A DNA stretch of 64,000 bases from Haematobacter massiliensis (GCF_000740795.1 NZ_JGYG01000003.1:186001-250000); one strand, 5' to 3'. Positions 23,941 through 31,507 are shown, numbered from the stretch's first letter. Translations and numbers: made by a program. The notes: generated by a model from the sequence alone, not told the origin.

Positions 23941-24299
23941 TGCGCGACTTCGTAGACATCCTTTCAGACCGCATCGCAGCAGACCCGTCTCTTAGCGAGG
24001 CAGGGCTCGCGAAAGCTGCCGGATTGGACAACAGCACAATCCGGCAGATGATCAAGTTTCATCGGAATCCGAGGATCGATACGGCGATCAAGATATGCCG
24101 CGCTCTCGGAGAGACAGTGGAGACGTTTATGTCTGAGCAGCACGATCCCGTCGTATCCGAGGTTCTGTTTCTGCTTGATCAACTAGAACCCGCAGAGCGG
24201 GAGATGCTGCTAGCTGCCGCAAGAGGTATGCACGACGCTCACCAGCGGGCTGAGCAACAATCTCTCGCAGCTGCGTCAAAATCTCATTCCAATCAGTAA
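23940..24299 (+). CDS. CI-like XRE-family repressor (short)
   Basis: The 119-residue protein has an N-terminal XRE helix-turn-helix (SEAGLAKAAGLDNSTIRQMI, then IDTAIKICRALGETVETF) and a helical C-terminal half, with no LexA/CI-type peptidase domain. It is therefore a short repressor that would need an induction route other than RecA-stimulated self-cleavage. A TTGCCC-N17-GATATT promoter (23905-23933) would start transcription at the ATG itself, and there is no Shine-Dalgarno, so the message is probably leaderless like lambda cI. Confidence 0.75.
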   Translation: MRDFVDILSDRIAADPSLSEAGLAKAAGLDNSTIRQMIKFHRNPRIDTAIKICRALGETVETFMSEQHDPVVSEVLFLLDQLEPAEREMLLAAARGMHDAHQRAEQQSLAAASKSHSNQ

Positions 24300-24397
24300 C
24301 CTGTCTCACCACTTAACCCTTTGAATTTACCACATCATAATGAGAACAAAGCAACAACATGTCTGAGATTCGGTCAAGGTAGAGAGTCTTATCGGTC

Positions 24398-25342
24398 ATG
24401 GAGACACAAAGACCCGGCTATCGCTCCAAGTGGAGCAAGCTTGGAAATATCCCCCGCTCACTCTGGCAAGGACCCATGGCCTATGTTGCATTGTTCCTTG
24501 CTCTCACTCCGGTGGTATGGATTCTCGCACAGCATCTCGCTGCACAGTCCCTCTATGGTGAATTGCAGACCATTTCGAAGGAAGCAGAGACGACCTCTCC
24601 GCGCATCAGCCCCGAGGACATCTGGAACCGTGAAGCAGTTTCGATTGCACGTCTATCCGCTGCAATTTCCCTTGGCTCTCTCATCGCCACTGCCCTGGGC
24701 CTGATCGCACTCTTCAAGACGCTTCAGTCGTCCAGAGAAGCAACGAATGCGGCCCTTCGTGCAGTAGAGGTTCAGGAGCTGTAATCTCGGGACCATGCTC
24801 GCGCCTATCTCAGTGTCTCCAAGCTATCTGTTTCCTACCGCGGACGGACCGTGCCGAAGCAAGGAGAACAATCTCTGGAAGCCTATGGCTTCACCGCCTC
24901 GGTCCGAAATACCGGGCAAACCCCCGGACGGCGCTTTCGGATTATGGCTGAAATCTTCGTTCGTGAGCACCTTGAGAAGGGCGGCCACAAAGATCACCTT
25001 CGACATACTTTCACGAGTTCATACTACAGCGGCCCTCAGGCGGGCGCAGAGCGGACCCTGAGCGTCGGAAATCTTCCTACAGTGATGGCTATACACAAGG
25101 CAGTCGCCTTGGATAACGAAACAAACACGATGCGTGTTCTTATCGGCGTAGTCGGTGTCCTTGAATACGAAACTGTATTCGACGAACACCGGGCGGTCGA
25201 TTTCGAGTTCGCCACTGATGGCTATCGTATAGGGGACTATATAAAAAGAAGACGGACGGACAACGGCCCCAAAAGTATTGACCTTCAACAGAGCTCAGTC
25301 GGCTTTGGCCGCCCAGGAGAACCCGAGGAAATCGACGACTAA
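24398..25342 (+). pseudogene. Two-membrane-segment accessory protein gene interrupted by an in-frame TAA
   Basis: Codons 24398-24781 encode MAYVALFLALTPVVWILAQH (membrane segment 1) and SLGSLIATALGLIALFKTL (segment 2), then end at a TAA (24782-24784) after AVEVQEL. The same frame then runs open for 185 more codons (SRDHARAYLSVSKLSVSYRG ... EEIDD) to 25342. The join QEL*SRDHARAYLSV resembles the usual linker of such membrane proteins (dAQxRAYLsV), so a CAA-to-TAA change probably truncated a 314-residue protein. Natural function unknown; possibly superinfection exclusion. A sequencing error or read-through is not excluded. Confidence 0.7.
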
Positions 25343-25346
25343 CCAA

Positions 25347-25556
25347 CTACTCTATGGACCATGACCTGTCGCGGAACGGTGTTGTGTCAACACACTCGGT
25401 CGGCTCTATCTCCCTTTCCAATTCTGCGATCCGGCGATTCATACGCCGCACCTTTACCTGTAGCTCGCTGAGTTGAAGCGCCAATGCCAACACCTGCTTC
25501 GTCAGGTTGAGCTCGCTCGCTTCAGAGAGGCCCTCATTCTGTTCTGCTGTGGTCAC
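25347..25556 (-). CDS. Small coiled-coil protein of unknown function
   Basis: A GTG at 25556, with AAGGAGG a few bases upstream, gives 69 residues. A heptad-like stretch (LALALQLSELQVKVRRMNRR, then IAELEREIEP) predicts a coiled coil. An in-frame ATG at 25571 is possible but would lie inside the terminator hairpin. It is convergent with the broken gene to its left (4 bp apart). No family recognised. Confidence 0.45.
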   Translation of the reverse strand: MTTAEQNEGLSEASELNLTKQVLALALQLSELQVKVRRMNRRIAELEREIEPTECVDTTPFRDRSWSIE

Positions 25557-25585
25557 AGCCCCCTCCTTCACCGAGGGGGCTTTTT
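25557..25585 (+). terminator. Rho-independent terminator
   Basis: AGCCCCCTC (25557-25565), a 7-nt loop and GAGGGGGCT (25573-25581) form a perfect 9-bp stem followed by a run of T. It would end rightward transcription from the CI-like gene and the broken accessory gene, insulating the next rightward promoter. Confidence 0.85.
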
Positions 25586-25662
25586 CATGCCGCCCTCACG
25601 CGCCGCCGCCCGGCGCCGGCAGGGTGATTCTGGCATACAGTCGCTCGTCATGTAAACTGACA

Positions 25663-25678
25663 TAGGTTTATTGTCCTA
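25663..25678. promoter_or_regulatory. Operator O3
   Basis: TAGGTTTATTGTCCTA has the TAGG-N8-CCTA form. It lies 31 bp (start to start) upstream of O4, about three helical turns, so repressor dimers could bind cooperatively on one face of the DNA. Confidence 0.55.
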
Positions 25679-25687
25679 TTTTTTATC

Positions 25688-25715
25688 TTGACGTAGGTTT
25701 TTTAACCTATATTCT
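25688..25715 (+). promoter_or_regulatory. Rightward early promoter with operator O4 in the spacer
   Basis: TTGACG (25688-25693), 16 bp, TATTCT (25710-25715). The spacer is exactly operator O4, TAGGTTTTTTAACCTA (25694-25709). The design matches the leftward promoter, implying control of both early blocks by the same repressor. Confidence 0.65.
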
Positions 25716-25762
25716 CCTCATCGAACACCCGGACACTTTGTCTGCCCCGATGGAGGATCACC

Positions 25763-25933
25763 ATGACGACACCCATCGCCATTCACCCCGCTGCCGTGGC
25801 CCATGCACGCCGCGCCGTGACGGATACCGATCTCGCCGCCCGCCTGCCTGAGGACCTGCGCACCGAGGCGTGGCACATCCTGCTGGACAACCGCCGCGCC
25901 ATGCTCACCGCCGGAAGCCCGGTCCCGGCCTGA
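25763..25933 (+). CDS. Small prophage protein (56 residues) under operator control
   Basis: The ATG at 25763 has GGAGG at 6 nt. The product (MTTPIAIHPAAVAHARRAVT onward) is helical and basic in its middle (ARLPEDLRTEAWHILLDNRR). It lies about 40 nt downstream of the predicted start of the O3/O4 promoter and is followed by a strong terminator, so it is probably the main product of the immediate rightward transcript. No family recognised. Confidence 0.6.
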   Translation: MTTPIAIHPAAVAHARRAVTDTDLAARLPEDLRTEAWHILLDNRRAMLTAGSPVPA

Positions 25934-26004
25934 ACCCCAATCCGCAGCCACCTGTCCCGGCTGCGGTCCCGCGCCAACCACTCTCGGTCCCCGGCGCGTA
26001 CCTT

Positions 26005-26050
26005 CCCGGCCCGCCATCCCCCCGGATACCAACAGGCGGGCCGGGATTTT
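26005..26050 (+). terminator. Rho-independent terminator, 11-bp stem
   Basis: CCCGGCCCGCC (26005-26015) pairs perfectly with GGCGGGCCGGG (26035-26045) across a 19-nt loop, followed by ATTTTT. It separates the 56-residue gene from the ParB-like operon. Because it lies early in the rightward transcript, antitermination here could control the distal genes. Confidence 0.85.
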
Positions 26051-26076
26051 TCCCTCAAACACGATTGGAACGCGTG

Positions 26077-26406
26077 ATGTCCGATCCCTTTGCCGACGAT
26101 CTTGCACGCGCCCGCGAATTCAACCTGTCAGCGGACGAGTACATTCAGAATCTCCCGGATAGCCTGCGGATTGCTGCTGTTTACGGCGGGCCGGTAAGCC
26201 TTCTGATCACGCCGCACTGCGCCCTCCGCCTCGCCAGCCGGCTTGAACAGGCGAGGGAAGCAAAGCTGGTCGTCGTACAGCCTGCAACCCGGGGCGAGGA
26301 ATTGATCGAGGCCTTCTGGCGCCGCCTCTGCGGCTTTGTCGCCATCGCCCTGATCGCCATCACTGCCGCACAGGCCGCTTTCGCCCTGCTGGAGCTGGTC
26401 AGATGA
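26077..26406 (+). CDS. Small tail-anchored membrane protein
   Basis: A 109-residue protein from the ATG at 26077 (MSDPFADDLARAREFNLSAD). The N-terminal two thirds are soluble; the C-terminus is one membrane segment (GFVAIALIAITAAQAAFALL). Its TGA overlaps an ATG of the following frame. The role is unknown; phage inner-membrane exclusion proteins have this shape. Confidence 0.6.
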   Translation: MSDPFADDLARAREFNLSADEYIQNLPDSLRIAAVYGGPVSLLITPHCALRLASRLEQAREAKLVVVQPATRGEELIEAFWRRLCGFVAIALIAITAAQAAFALLELVR

Positions 26407-26423
26407 CCGCAAGGAGCACCACA

Positions 26424-28283
26424 ATGTCCGATCCCGTTACGGCCCTCGTGCCGCTGTCCGATCTCTATATCCACCCGCTCAACACCCGAAGTGCGCCACC
26501 TGATGCGGAGATCGCGGCGCTGGCCGACAGCATCGCGCAGCTCGGGCTGCTGCAGAACCTGTCGGGCTTCCGCGATCCCGTCGGGAAGCTGGGCATCGAT
26601 CCGATGGCCGTAGAAACCCGCATCGGCATCGTCGCCGGCGGGCGGCGCTTGCGGGCATTGCAGCTGCTGGCCGGGCGCGACGGGCGCGACGCCGACGCGG
26701 TAACGGTTCCCGTGCTGTTGACCGAGAATGAGGACACCGCCCGCCTCTGGGCCAGCGCCGAAAACGCGGCCCGCCGGCCGCTGCACCCGGCCGATGAGGT
26801 CCGCGCCTATGCCCGAATGAGTACCACCGGCGCCGATCCGGCCACCATAGCCAAGGCCTTTGCCGTGACGGAGCGGCACGTCCGCCAGCGCATGACACTG
26901 GCCACCCTGCCCGCCGCAGCGCTGGACGCACTGCGCGGCAATCAGATCACGCTGGATCAGGCCGGCGCGCTGACCTCCGCACAGTCGGAAGAGGCGCTGC
27001 TGGCTGAGCTGCGCCGGGTGCTCACCACAACATGGGGGATCAGCGCGGCCGACATCCGCCGCAACCTTGCCCCGCGCGGCGTCCGGCTGGATGACCGCCG
27101 GGTCAAATGGCTGGGGCTCGACACCTATCGCAGTGCCGGCGGCGCAATGCGGGAGGATCTGTTCAGCGACGATGTCGCGCTGCTGGACGAGGCACTTTTG
27201 GACAAGCTCTTCCGCGAGCGCCTGGAGGAGTTTGCGGCACTTCAGCTTTCAGAGGGATACGCATGGGCTAAGGTCCATGCCGAAAACGCGTGTCTGCCCT
27301 ACGACGTCACGCAGGACCTGCTCAGGGTGGACATGATCCCTGTGGATCTTCCGGAGGCGGATGCCGAGGAACTGGAGCGCCTGCTCGAATCCAGCGATCT
27401 GACCGATGAGGAAATCGAACGGCTGAACGAGTTGGAGAAGCGCTCCGAAGGTGACATCTCCGATGAAGATCGCGCGACGTCGGGCGTCTACATCTATGTC
27501 AACAGCGAGGGTCAGCTGATCCTCAGCGGCCCGTGGCGGGAAAAGGAAGCGAAGCCGCAAACCGAGGACGTCGCCGACACGTCCAAGGTGGAGAAGCTGT
27601 CCAACTCTCTCGTGGAGGATTTGCACCGCATCCGCCGTCTCGCCATCCAGACAGCGCTGCTGGAAAAGCCGGAACTTGCGCTGGACCTGCTCACCGTTGC
27701 GCTGACCGCGCCGGTCTGGAACTGGGATCGCCCGCTCGCGATCAGCCTGTCACCGGAAGAAATCATGCCGGAGAAAGCGGATGCGACAACGGTGGATGAC
27801 CGGCTGGCCGACGCCGTCAACAAGGGCAGTGCCGGAAGTACCGACCTCTCCCCTGCGCATCTGCTGGACATCCAAGGCATGGGCAAGAAGGCCCGCAACG
27901 CCCTACTGACGACGGCGCTCGCCCGGCTCTATGAGCCGCAGGACGGGGACTTTGCGGCGCTCGTGGCAAAACTCTCCGGGGCGAACATCCGGGCGTGCTG
28001 GACGCCGACGGCCGAAAACTACTTTTCCCGCCTGCCGGTGGCGCGGCTCGATGCGATCTGGGCGGAGCTGGTCCCGGGCGGCGGGCCGGACGGAGACGGC
28101 TGGCTGTCCATGAAAAAGGCGCTCAAGGCCAAGGACCTCGACCGCCTGTTCCGCGATCAGGATTTCCGCGACGCGCTGTTCCTGACGAAGGAGGACGGCA
28201 AGCGGATCGAGGCATGGCTGCCCGCCGAACTGCAGTGGCCATCGGAGGCCGAGGCGCCATCAGCCCACGAAGAAGCCGCCTGA
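26424..28283 (+). CDS. ParB/RepB/Spo0J-domain protein
   Basis: The 619-residue protein starts at MSDPVTALVPLSDLYIHPLN (AAGGAG at 8 nt). The N-terminal ParB fold is clear: LNTRSAPPDAEIAALADSIA, then GIVAGGRRLRAL (the GxRR box), then a helix-turn-helix region (DPATIAKAFAVTERHVRQRM). The long C-terminal part includes an acidic segment and LSPAHLLDIQGMGKKARNAL. It resembles the large ParB-like proteins of alphaproteobacterial plasmids and prophages. No ParA partner is present, so it may act as a DNA-binding regulator or CTP-dependent clamp rather than in partition. Confidence 0.85.
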   Translation: MSDPVTALVPLSDLYIHPLNTRSAPPDAEIAALADSIAQLGLLQNLSGFRDPVGKLGIDPMAVETRIGIVAGGRRLRALQLLAGRDGRDADAVTVPVLLTENEDTARLWASAENAARRPLHPADEVRAYARMSTTGADPATIAKAFAVTERHVRQRMTLATLPAAALDALRGNQITLDQAGALTSAQSEEALLAELRRVLTTTWGISAADIRRNLAPRGVRLDDRRVKWLGLDTYRSAGGAMREDLFSDDVALLDEALLDKLFRERLEEFAALQLSEGYAWAKVHAENACLPYDVTQDLLRVDMIPVDLPEADAEELERLLESSDLTDEEIERLNELEKRSEGDISDEDRATSGVYIYVNSEGQLILSGPWREKEAKPQTEDVADTSKVEKLSNSLVEDLHRIRRLAIQTALLEKPELALDLLTVALTAPVWNWDRPLAISLSPEEIMPEKADATTVDDRLADAVNKGSAGSTDLSPAHLLDIQGMGKKARNALLTTALARLYEPQDGDFAALVAKLSGANIRACWTPTAENYFSRLPVARLDAIWAELVPGGGPDGDGWLSMKKALKAKDLDRLFRDQDFRDALFLTKEDGKRIEAWLPAELQWPSEAEAPSAHEEAA

Positions 28284-28327
28284 TACCGCTGAAGAAAGCC
28301 CCATCAATCTAGTACGGGATCATTGCG

Positions 28328-28609
28328 ATGATGCGTTTTTTCCTGCTTTCAGCGGGCTTGATGCTCGCACCCTCTGCACAGGCTGGCGAGGCCGACCGCT
28401 GCCTTGCCGTGGCCACGATGGCGCTGCGCGCTGCCTCCGCTGCTGAGGCGGGCATATCGCTGCCAGACTTTGCCGCGACCGTGCCAGACCCGTCCCGCAC
28501 CGCGACCGGCATCATCCTCGTCGCCTACGGCCTCTACATCATCGGCGGGGACGCGCCGCGCATGATCGCCGCAGAGATTTACGACGGATGCATGGGGGAG
28601 GATGCGTGA
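28328..28609 (+). CDS. Small exported protein of unknown function
   Basis: A 93-residue protein with a signal peptide (MMRFFLLSAGLMLAPSAQAG, cleavage after AQA likely). The mature part has two cysteines, one near each end (DRCLAVA, DGCMGED), which could form a disulphide. The stop TGA overlaps the next ATG (TGATG). No family recognised. Confidence 0.6.
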   Translation: MMRFFLLSAGLMLAPSAQAGEADRCLAVATMALRAASAAEAGISLPDFAATVPDPSRTATGIILVAYGLYIIGGDAPRMIAAEIYDGCMGEDA

Positions 28610-29178
28610 TGGCTGACAAGCCCATCCTGTTCTCCGCCCCCATGGTGCGCGCCCTCATCGAGGGACGAAAGACCCAGACGCGGCGCTTGGCCAAGATCAC
28701 CACCGTCATGGGGGCTGAGCCGTATCGTCTGCGCTGTGCCGTCGGCGACAGACTGTGGGTCCGGGAGTCGTTTGTTACCGGATTCGACATTGATGACCAA
28801 TACGGCAGGCCGGTCGGCAACAGAAAAGCGTGGTATCGCGCGACCGAACTTCATCTCACCTGGTATGATCCGGATAGCGAGTCCACGCTGGACAACCCGC
28901 CATGGAAGCCCTCCATCCATATGCCCCGATGGGCCTCCCGCCTCACGCTGATCGTTACGGATGTGCGCGTTCAGCGGCTGCAGGACATCACGGTCGAGGA
29001 CGCGCTGGCCGAGGGCGTGCAGAAAACCGACGAGTATCTGGACATGCCGCGCATGGCATTTCGGGCGCTCTGGGACAGCTTGCACGGCCCCGGCGCGTGG
29101 AACGATAACCCGTGGGTCTGCGCGCTGACATTTGACGTCCATCGCCGCAACATCGACCAGATGGAGGTGGCACAATGA
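28609..29178 (+). CDS. ASCH-like phage protein
   Basis: The 189-residue protein begins MADKPILFSAPMVRALIEGR followed by KTQTRR, the signature of ASCH-like phage proteins, with RCAVGDRLWVRESF and MPRWASRLTLIVTDVRVQRL further on. ASCH folds are related to PUA domains and are thought to bind RNA or modified nucleic acid. It overlaps both neighbours (TGATG and ATGA). The start at 28609 is preferred over an ATG seven codons upstream inside the preceding gene. Confidence 0.75.
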   Translation: MADKPILFSAPMVRALIEGRKTQTRRLAKITTVMGAEPYRLRCAVGDRLWVRESFVTGFDIDDQYGRPVGNRKAWYRATELHLTWYDPDSESTLDNPPWKPSIHMPRWASRLTLIVTDVRVQRLQDITVEDALAEGVQKTDEYLDMPRMAFRALWDSLHGPGAWNDNPWVCALTFDVHRRNIDQMEVAQ

Positions 29179-29558
29179 TGCGCCTCGGCCATATGCTCGA
29201 ACTCATCCCCAGCACTCTGGCGGGCGTGGCGATTGGTCTGACAATCACGCAGACCATCGCAGACACGGCAGGACCGAGCGATTTTCAGGTCATATACCTG
29301 CCCTCCGGGGAAACCTGCGGATCGCAATCCGCATGGCCTGTGGATTTCAGCGGACTGCGCCAGCCGCCCAGCACGTTTGTCTATGTGCCGCCCGAACCGC
29401 GCCCGCCGATTGTCGTTAATCCGCCGAGCGGTGGAGGTAGTCATCACCCTCGCCCGCCTGCGCCGCCTGCCCCCTCGCCTGTGCCGACCCCGGCACCCGG
29501 GGGACTGCTCGTAGCGGCTATTCTTGCCCTTATCCTCTGGAGGTCAAAATGGGCCTGA
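29175..29558 (+). CDS. Proline-rich membrane protein
   Basis: The 127-residue protein has an N-terminal hydrophobic helix (LIPSTLAGVAIGLTITQTIA), a polar middle, a proline-rich stalk (PPAPPAPSPVPTPAPG) and a C-terminal membrane segment ending in basic residues (LLVAAILALILWRSKWA). The proline stalk suggests it spans the periplasm, as some phage spanins or exclusion proteins do. No lysis gene is nearby, so no function is assigned. Confidence 0.5.
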   Translation: MMRLGHMLELIPSTLAGVAIGLTITQTIADTAGPSDFQVIYLPSGETCGSQSAWPVDFSGLRQPPSTFVYVPPEPRPPIVVNPPSGGGSHHPRPPAPPAPSPVPTPAPGGLLVAAILALILWRSKWA

Positions 29559-29818
29559 TCCGACGTCTCTGGGCGCGCTGGCAGCACGACAACCGTATGC
29601 GCGAGCTTATCAAATCCTGCACCCCCGAATACGATCATCACAGCGATGCGTGGTATCTCTCTCCCGGCATGCCGATCAATGAGGAGCATATCCGCATCAT
29701 TAAATCCGACCCGTGGCTGACCGTGCACTGGCCCCCGTATCTGCGGGCGGAATACGGGCTGCTGACGCTGGAGCAGATGCAGCGTGATTATGAAAAATGG
29801 CAGGATGAGGTTTGGTGA
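29549..29818 (+). CDS. Hypothetical prophage protein (89 residues)
   Basis: A soluble, Trp-rich acidic protein (MGLIRRLWARWQHDNRMREL onward; later HIRIIKSDPWLTVHWPPYL). It overlaps the preceding gene by ten bases and the next by one. No family recognised; the overlaps support that it is translated. Confidence 0.5.
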   Translation: MGLIRRLWARWQHDNRMRELIKSCTPEYDHHSDAWYLSPGMPINEEHIRIIKSDPWLTVHWPPYLRAEYGLLTLEQMQRDYEKWQDEVW

Positions 29819-30009
29819 TGAGGGACGAAAACGACAACCGCCAGAGACGGAACGACCTTATCGCCAAAGTCCGCGCCCTCCGCGCCAAAGCGGGAGATGC
29901 CGCCGCCTCTGAAGCTGAGGCAGAGGCGGCGGCGCGCCGGGCGGCGAAACTCATCGCGGAGCAGCGCCAGTCGATACTGCAGGCGAATGATGGACCCGCG
30001 AATGGGTAG
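29818..30009 (+). CDS. Small helical protein, DUF2786-like
   Basis: A 63-residue protein from the ATG at 29818 (TGATG junction). The sequence RNDLIAKVRALRAKAGDAAA followed by SEAEAEAAARRAAKLIAEQR resembles the DUF2786 repeat (K-I-x-x-L-L-x-x-A ... E-A-x-x-A-x-x-K-A-x-x-L) seen in phage proteins. It is all helix and highly charged. Function unknown. Confidence 0.5.
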   Translation: MRDENDNRQRRNDLIAKVRALRAKAGDAAASEAEAEAAARRAAKLIAEQRQSILQANDGPANG

Positions 30010-30238
30010 ACATGCCGAGCTGTCTTTCGCCCCGCGCCTCATGGGCGCCACAGAGGCGGCATCGTACCTCGGGATCAGTGAGACTACTCTGCGGGGACTT
30101 GGCATCCCGCGTCGCATTCTGGGCGGACGGAAGCTCTATGACCGACTCGACCTGGATGCCTATGCTTCCGAACTGCCGACAGAGAGCGAATCGGAAGAGG
30201 TCAACACGTGTCAGGGCAAGTTCGGACGGACGCGGTGA
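30002..30238 (+). CDS. AlpA/MerR-like excisionase
   Basis: From the ATG at 30002 the protein is 78 residues, with a HTH_17-type domain: MGATEAASYLGISETTLRGL then IPRRILGGRKLYDRLDLDAY. This is the compact winged-helix form of phage excisionases. In-frame ATGs at 29987 and 29990 are possible starts. It overlaps the integrase gene by 31 bases, the usual xis-int arrangement, and would set the direction of recombination at the tRNA site. Confidence 0.75.
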   Translation: MGRHAELSFAPRLMGATEAASYLGISETTLRGLGIPRRILGGRKLYDRLDLDAYASELPTESESEEVNTCQGKFGRTR

Positions 30239-31308
30239 CGCTTAAGCACATTCAGACCGTCCGCCGCGCCGGAAGGATATACCGATACCTTCGCGTCCCC
30301 GGTCAGCCTCGCATCAAGTTGCCTGATGTTGCACCCGACGACCCAGCCTTTCTTGCAGCCTATGTGGAGGGATTACGCGCGGCGCCCAAAGCGGTACGTG
30401 CGCCCTCTGGCACAATCTCTGCCGCAATAGAGAGCGCTATGCGCAGCGCAGCCTACCTTGAGCTCTCGGCGGGCTATAGGGCGATCCTGCGCAGGCATCT
30501 GGAGGCAATTCGCGAACAGGCCGAGGACGCGATGATGCGCCACCTTCGGACCGACGATATTCAGGCCGACCTTGTACCCCTCACTCCCGTGCAGGCACGC
30601 GATCGTATGAAGGCGTGGCGCTTCCTGTGCGGCCAGTCTCTCGGCAAAACGATCAGGACCGACCCGAGCGAAGGGGTGCGCCGCCCTGATGCACCCAAGC
30701 TGAAGGGACACGAGCCGTGGACGATCGACCACATTGAGGCGTTCCGGGCGCGCTGGCCCATTGGCACCGTCGCTCGCGCGGCGATGGAGCTGCTCTATTG
30801 GACGGGCGCCCGGCGTAGCGATGCAGTGATGCTCGGAAGAGGCATGGTGGACAAGGCCGGGGTGCTCACTTTTCGTCAGGCCAAGACGGGAGAGGAGGCC
30901 TACATCCCGTGGACCTGCGCCCTTCCTGATCACGCCATCGAGGGCGAGGCGGACAGGGGCATGATGCACGAAGCGATTATAGCGATCTCAACGGGACACA
31001 TGACGTTCCTCGCGACGAAGCAGGGAACGCGATCAAGCAACGCGATCGGCAATCTGATATCGGGCGCTGCGGAGAAATCTGGATTCGATCGAAGCGCACA
31101 TGGGCTGCGGAAATCTCGGGCGATCTGGCTGGCCGAACATGGCGCCTCCGCACACCAGATTGGCGCTTGGACAGGCCATCAGAGTCTCGCAGAGATCACG
31201 CACTACATAAAGCGCGCAGACCGGCGAAAAGCCGTCATGGGAACGGACCCGAAACGCCTTGCTGTAAACTCGGAAAATCCTGCTGTAAAATCGACAGCAA
31301 GTAGTTGA
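30208..31308 (+). CDS. int: Prophage tyrosine integrase
   Basis: The 366-residue protein starts at a GTG (30208, AGAGG at 8 nt). The N-terminal region has an AP2-like arm and a SAM-like core-binding domain (about 70-155). The catalytic residues are visible: R202 (TGARRSD), Lys near 225, H298-x-x-R301 (AHGLRKS), H324 (WTGHQS) and Tyr333 (THYIKR). It ends 23 bp before the tRNA-Lys CCA, so the attachment site lies in the tRNA 3' end. Confidence 0.95.
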   Translation: MSGQVRTDAVTLKHIQTVRRAGRIYRYLRVPGQPRIKLPDVAPDDPAFLAAYVEGLRAAPKAVRAPSGTISAAIESAMRSAAYLELSAGYRAILRRHLEAIREQAEDAMMRHLRTDDIQADLVPLTPVQARDRMKAWRFLCGQSLGKTIRTDPSEGVRRPDAPKLKGHEPWTIDHIEAFRARWPIGTVARAAMELLYWTGARRSDAVMLGRGMVDKAGVLTFRQAKTGEEAYIPWTCALPDHAIEGEADRGMMHEAIIAISTGHMTFLATKQGTRSSNAIGNLISGAAEKSGFDRSAHGLRKSRAIWLAEHGASAHQIGAWTGHQSLAEITHYIKRADRRKAVMGTDPKRLAVNSENPAVKSTASS

Positions 31309-31331
31309 TTTTCTTATGTTTCTGGAAACAG

Positions 31332-31370
31332 TGGTGAGCCCAACAGGATTCGAACCTGTGACCCACTGAT
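31332..31370. other. Probable prophage attachment site in the tRNA-Lys 3' half
   Basis: Tyrosine integrases of this type recombine within the tRNA 3' half, and the integrase gene directly abuts this end. The exact core cannot be defined because the other att copy lies outside the window. Confidence 0.5.
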
Positions 31371-31407
31371 TAAAAGTCAGTTGCTCTACCAACTGAGCTA
31401 TGGGCCC
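31332..31407 (-). tRNA. tRNA-Lys(UUU)
   Basis: Read on the minus strand the gene runs from GGGCCCATAGCTCAGTTGGT to the encoded CCA. The acceptor arms GGGCCCA/TGGGCTC pair with one G-T. The anticodon loop is CTTTTAA, the T-loop GGTTCGAATCC is canonical, and the D-loop has AGTTGGTAG. It is intact, as expected when a prophage restores the tRNA end. Confidence 0.97.
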
Positions 31408-31507
31408 ACTCTGTGAGGCGGGTAACTAGAAACATGTGGGGACGGGGTCAAGGGCAAAACCGACGCGGCACTGGCAAAAAGTGTCTCGCTCGCGTATATC
31501 GTCGCGC

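Larger units (their letters stand above)
1..31331. mobile_element. Lambdoid (siphovirus-type) prophage at tRNA-Lys, left end outside window
   Basis: A continuous block of phage genes runs from the window edge to the integrase, which stops 23 bp before the CCA end of a tRNA-Lys gene. It holds head, packaging and tail genes on the minus strand, a leftward replication operon, a divergent repressor region and a rightward block ending in excisionase and integrase. The head genes resemble lambda (GpA-type terminase, gpW, lambda-family portal), while the tail-tip order resembles that of gene transfer agents. Presence of terminase, integrase and repressor argues for a prophage rather than a GTA. One accessory gene is broken by an in-frame stop, but the structural genes look intact. 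The left attachment site and any lysis genes are not in view. Confidence 0.95.

Noticed and set aside
1-31331. Gene transfer agent cluster
   Set aside because: Integrase, excisionase, CI/Cro-type control region, primase/helicase and a tRNA insertion point mark a true prophage; only the tail-tip order is GTA-like.
1-31331. Lysis cassette (holin, endolysin, spanin)
   Set aside because: No endolysin or holin motif was found among prophage genes in the window; the proline-rich protein at 29175-29558 is not enough to call a spanin.
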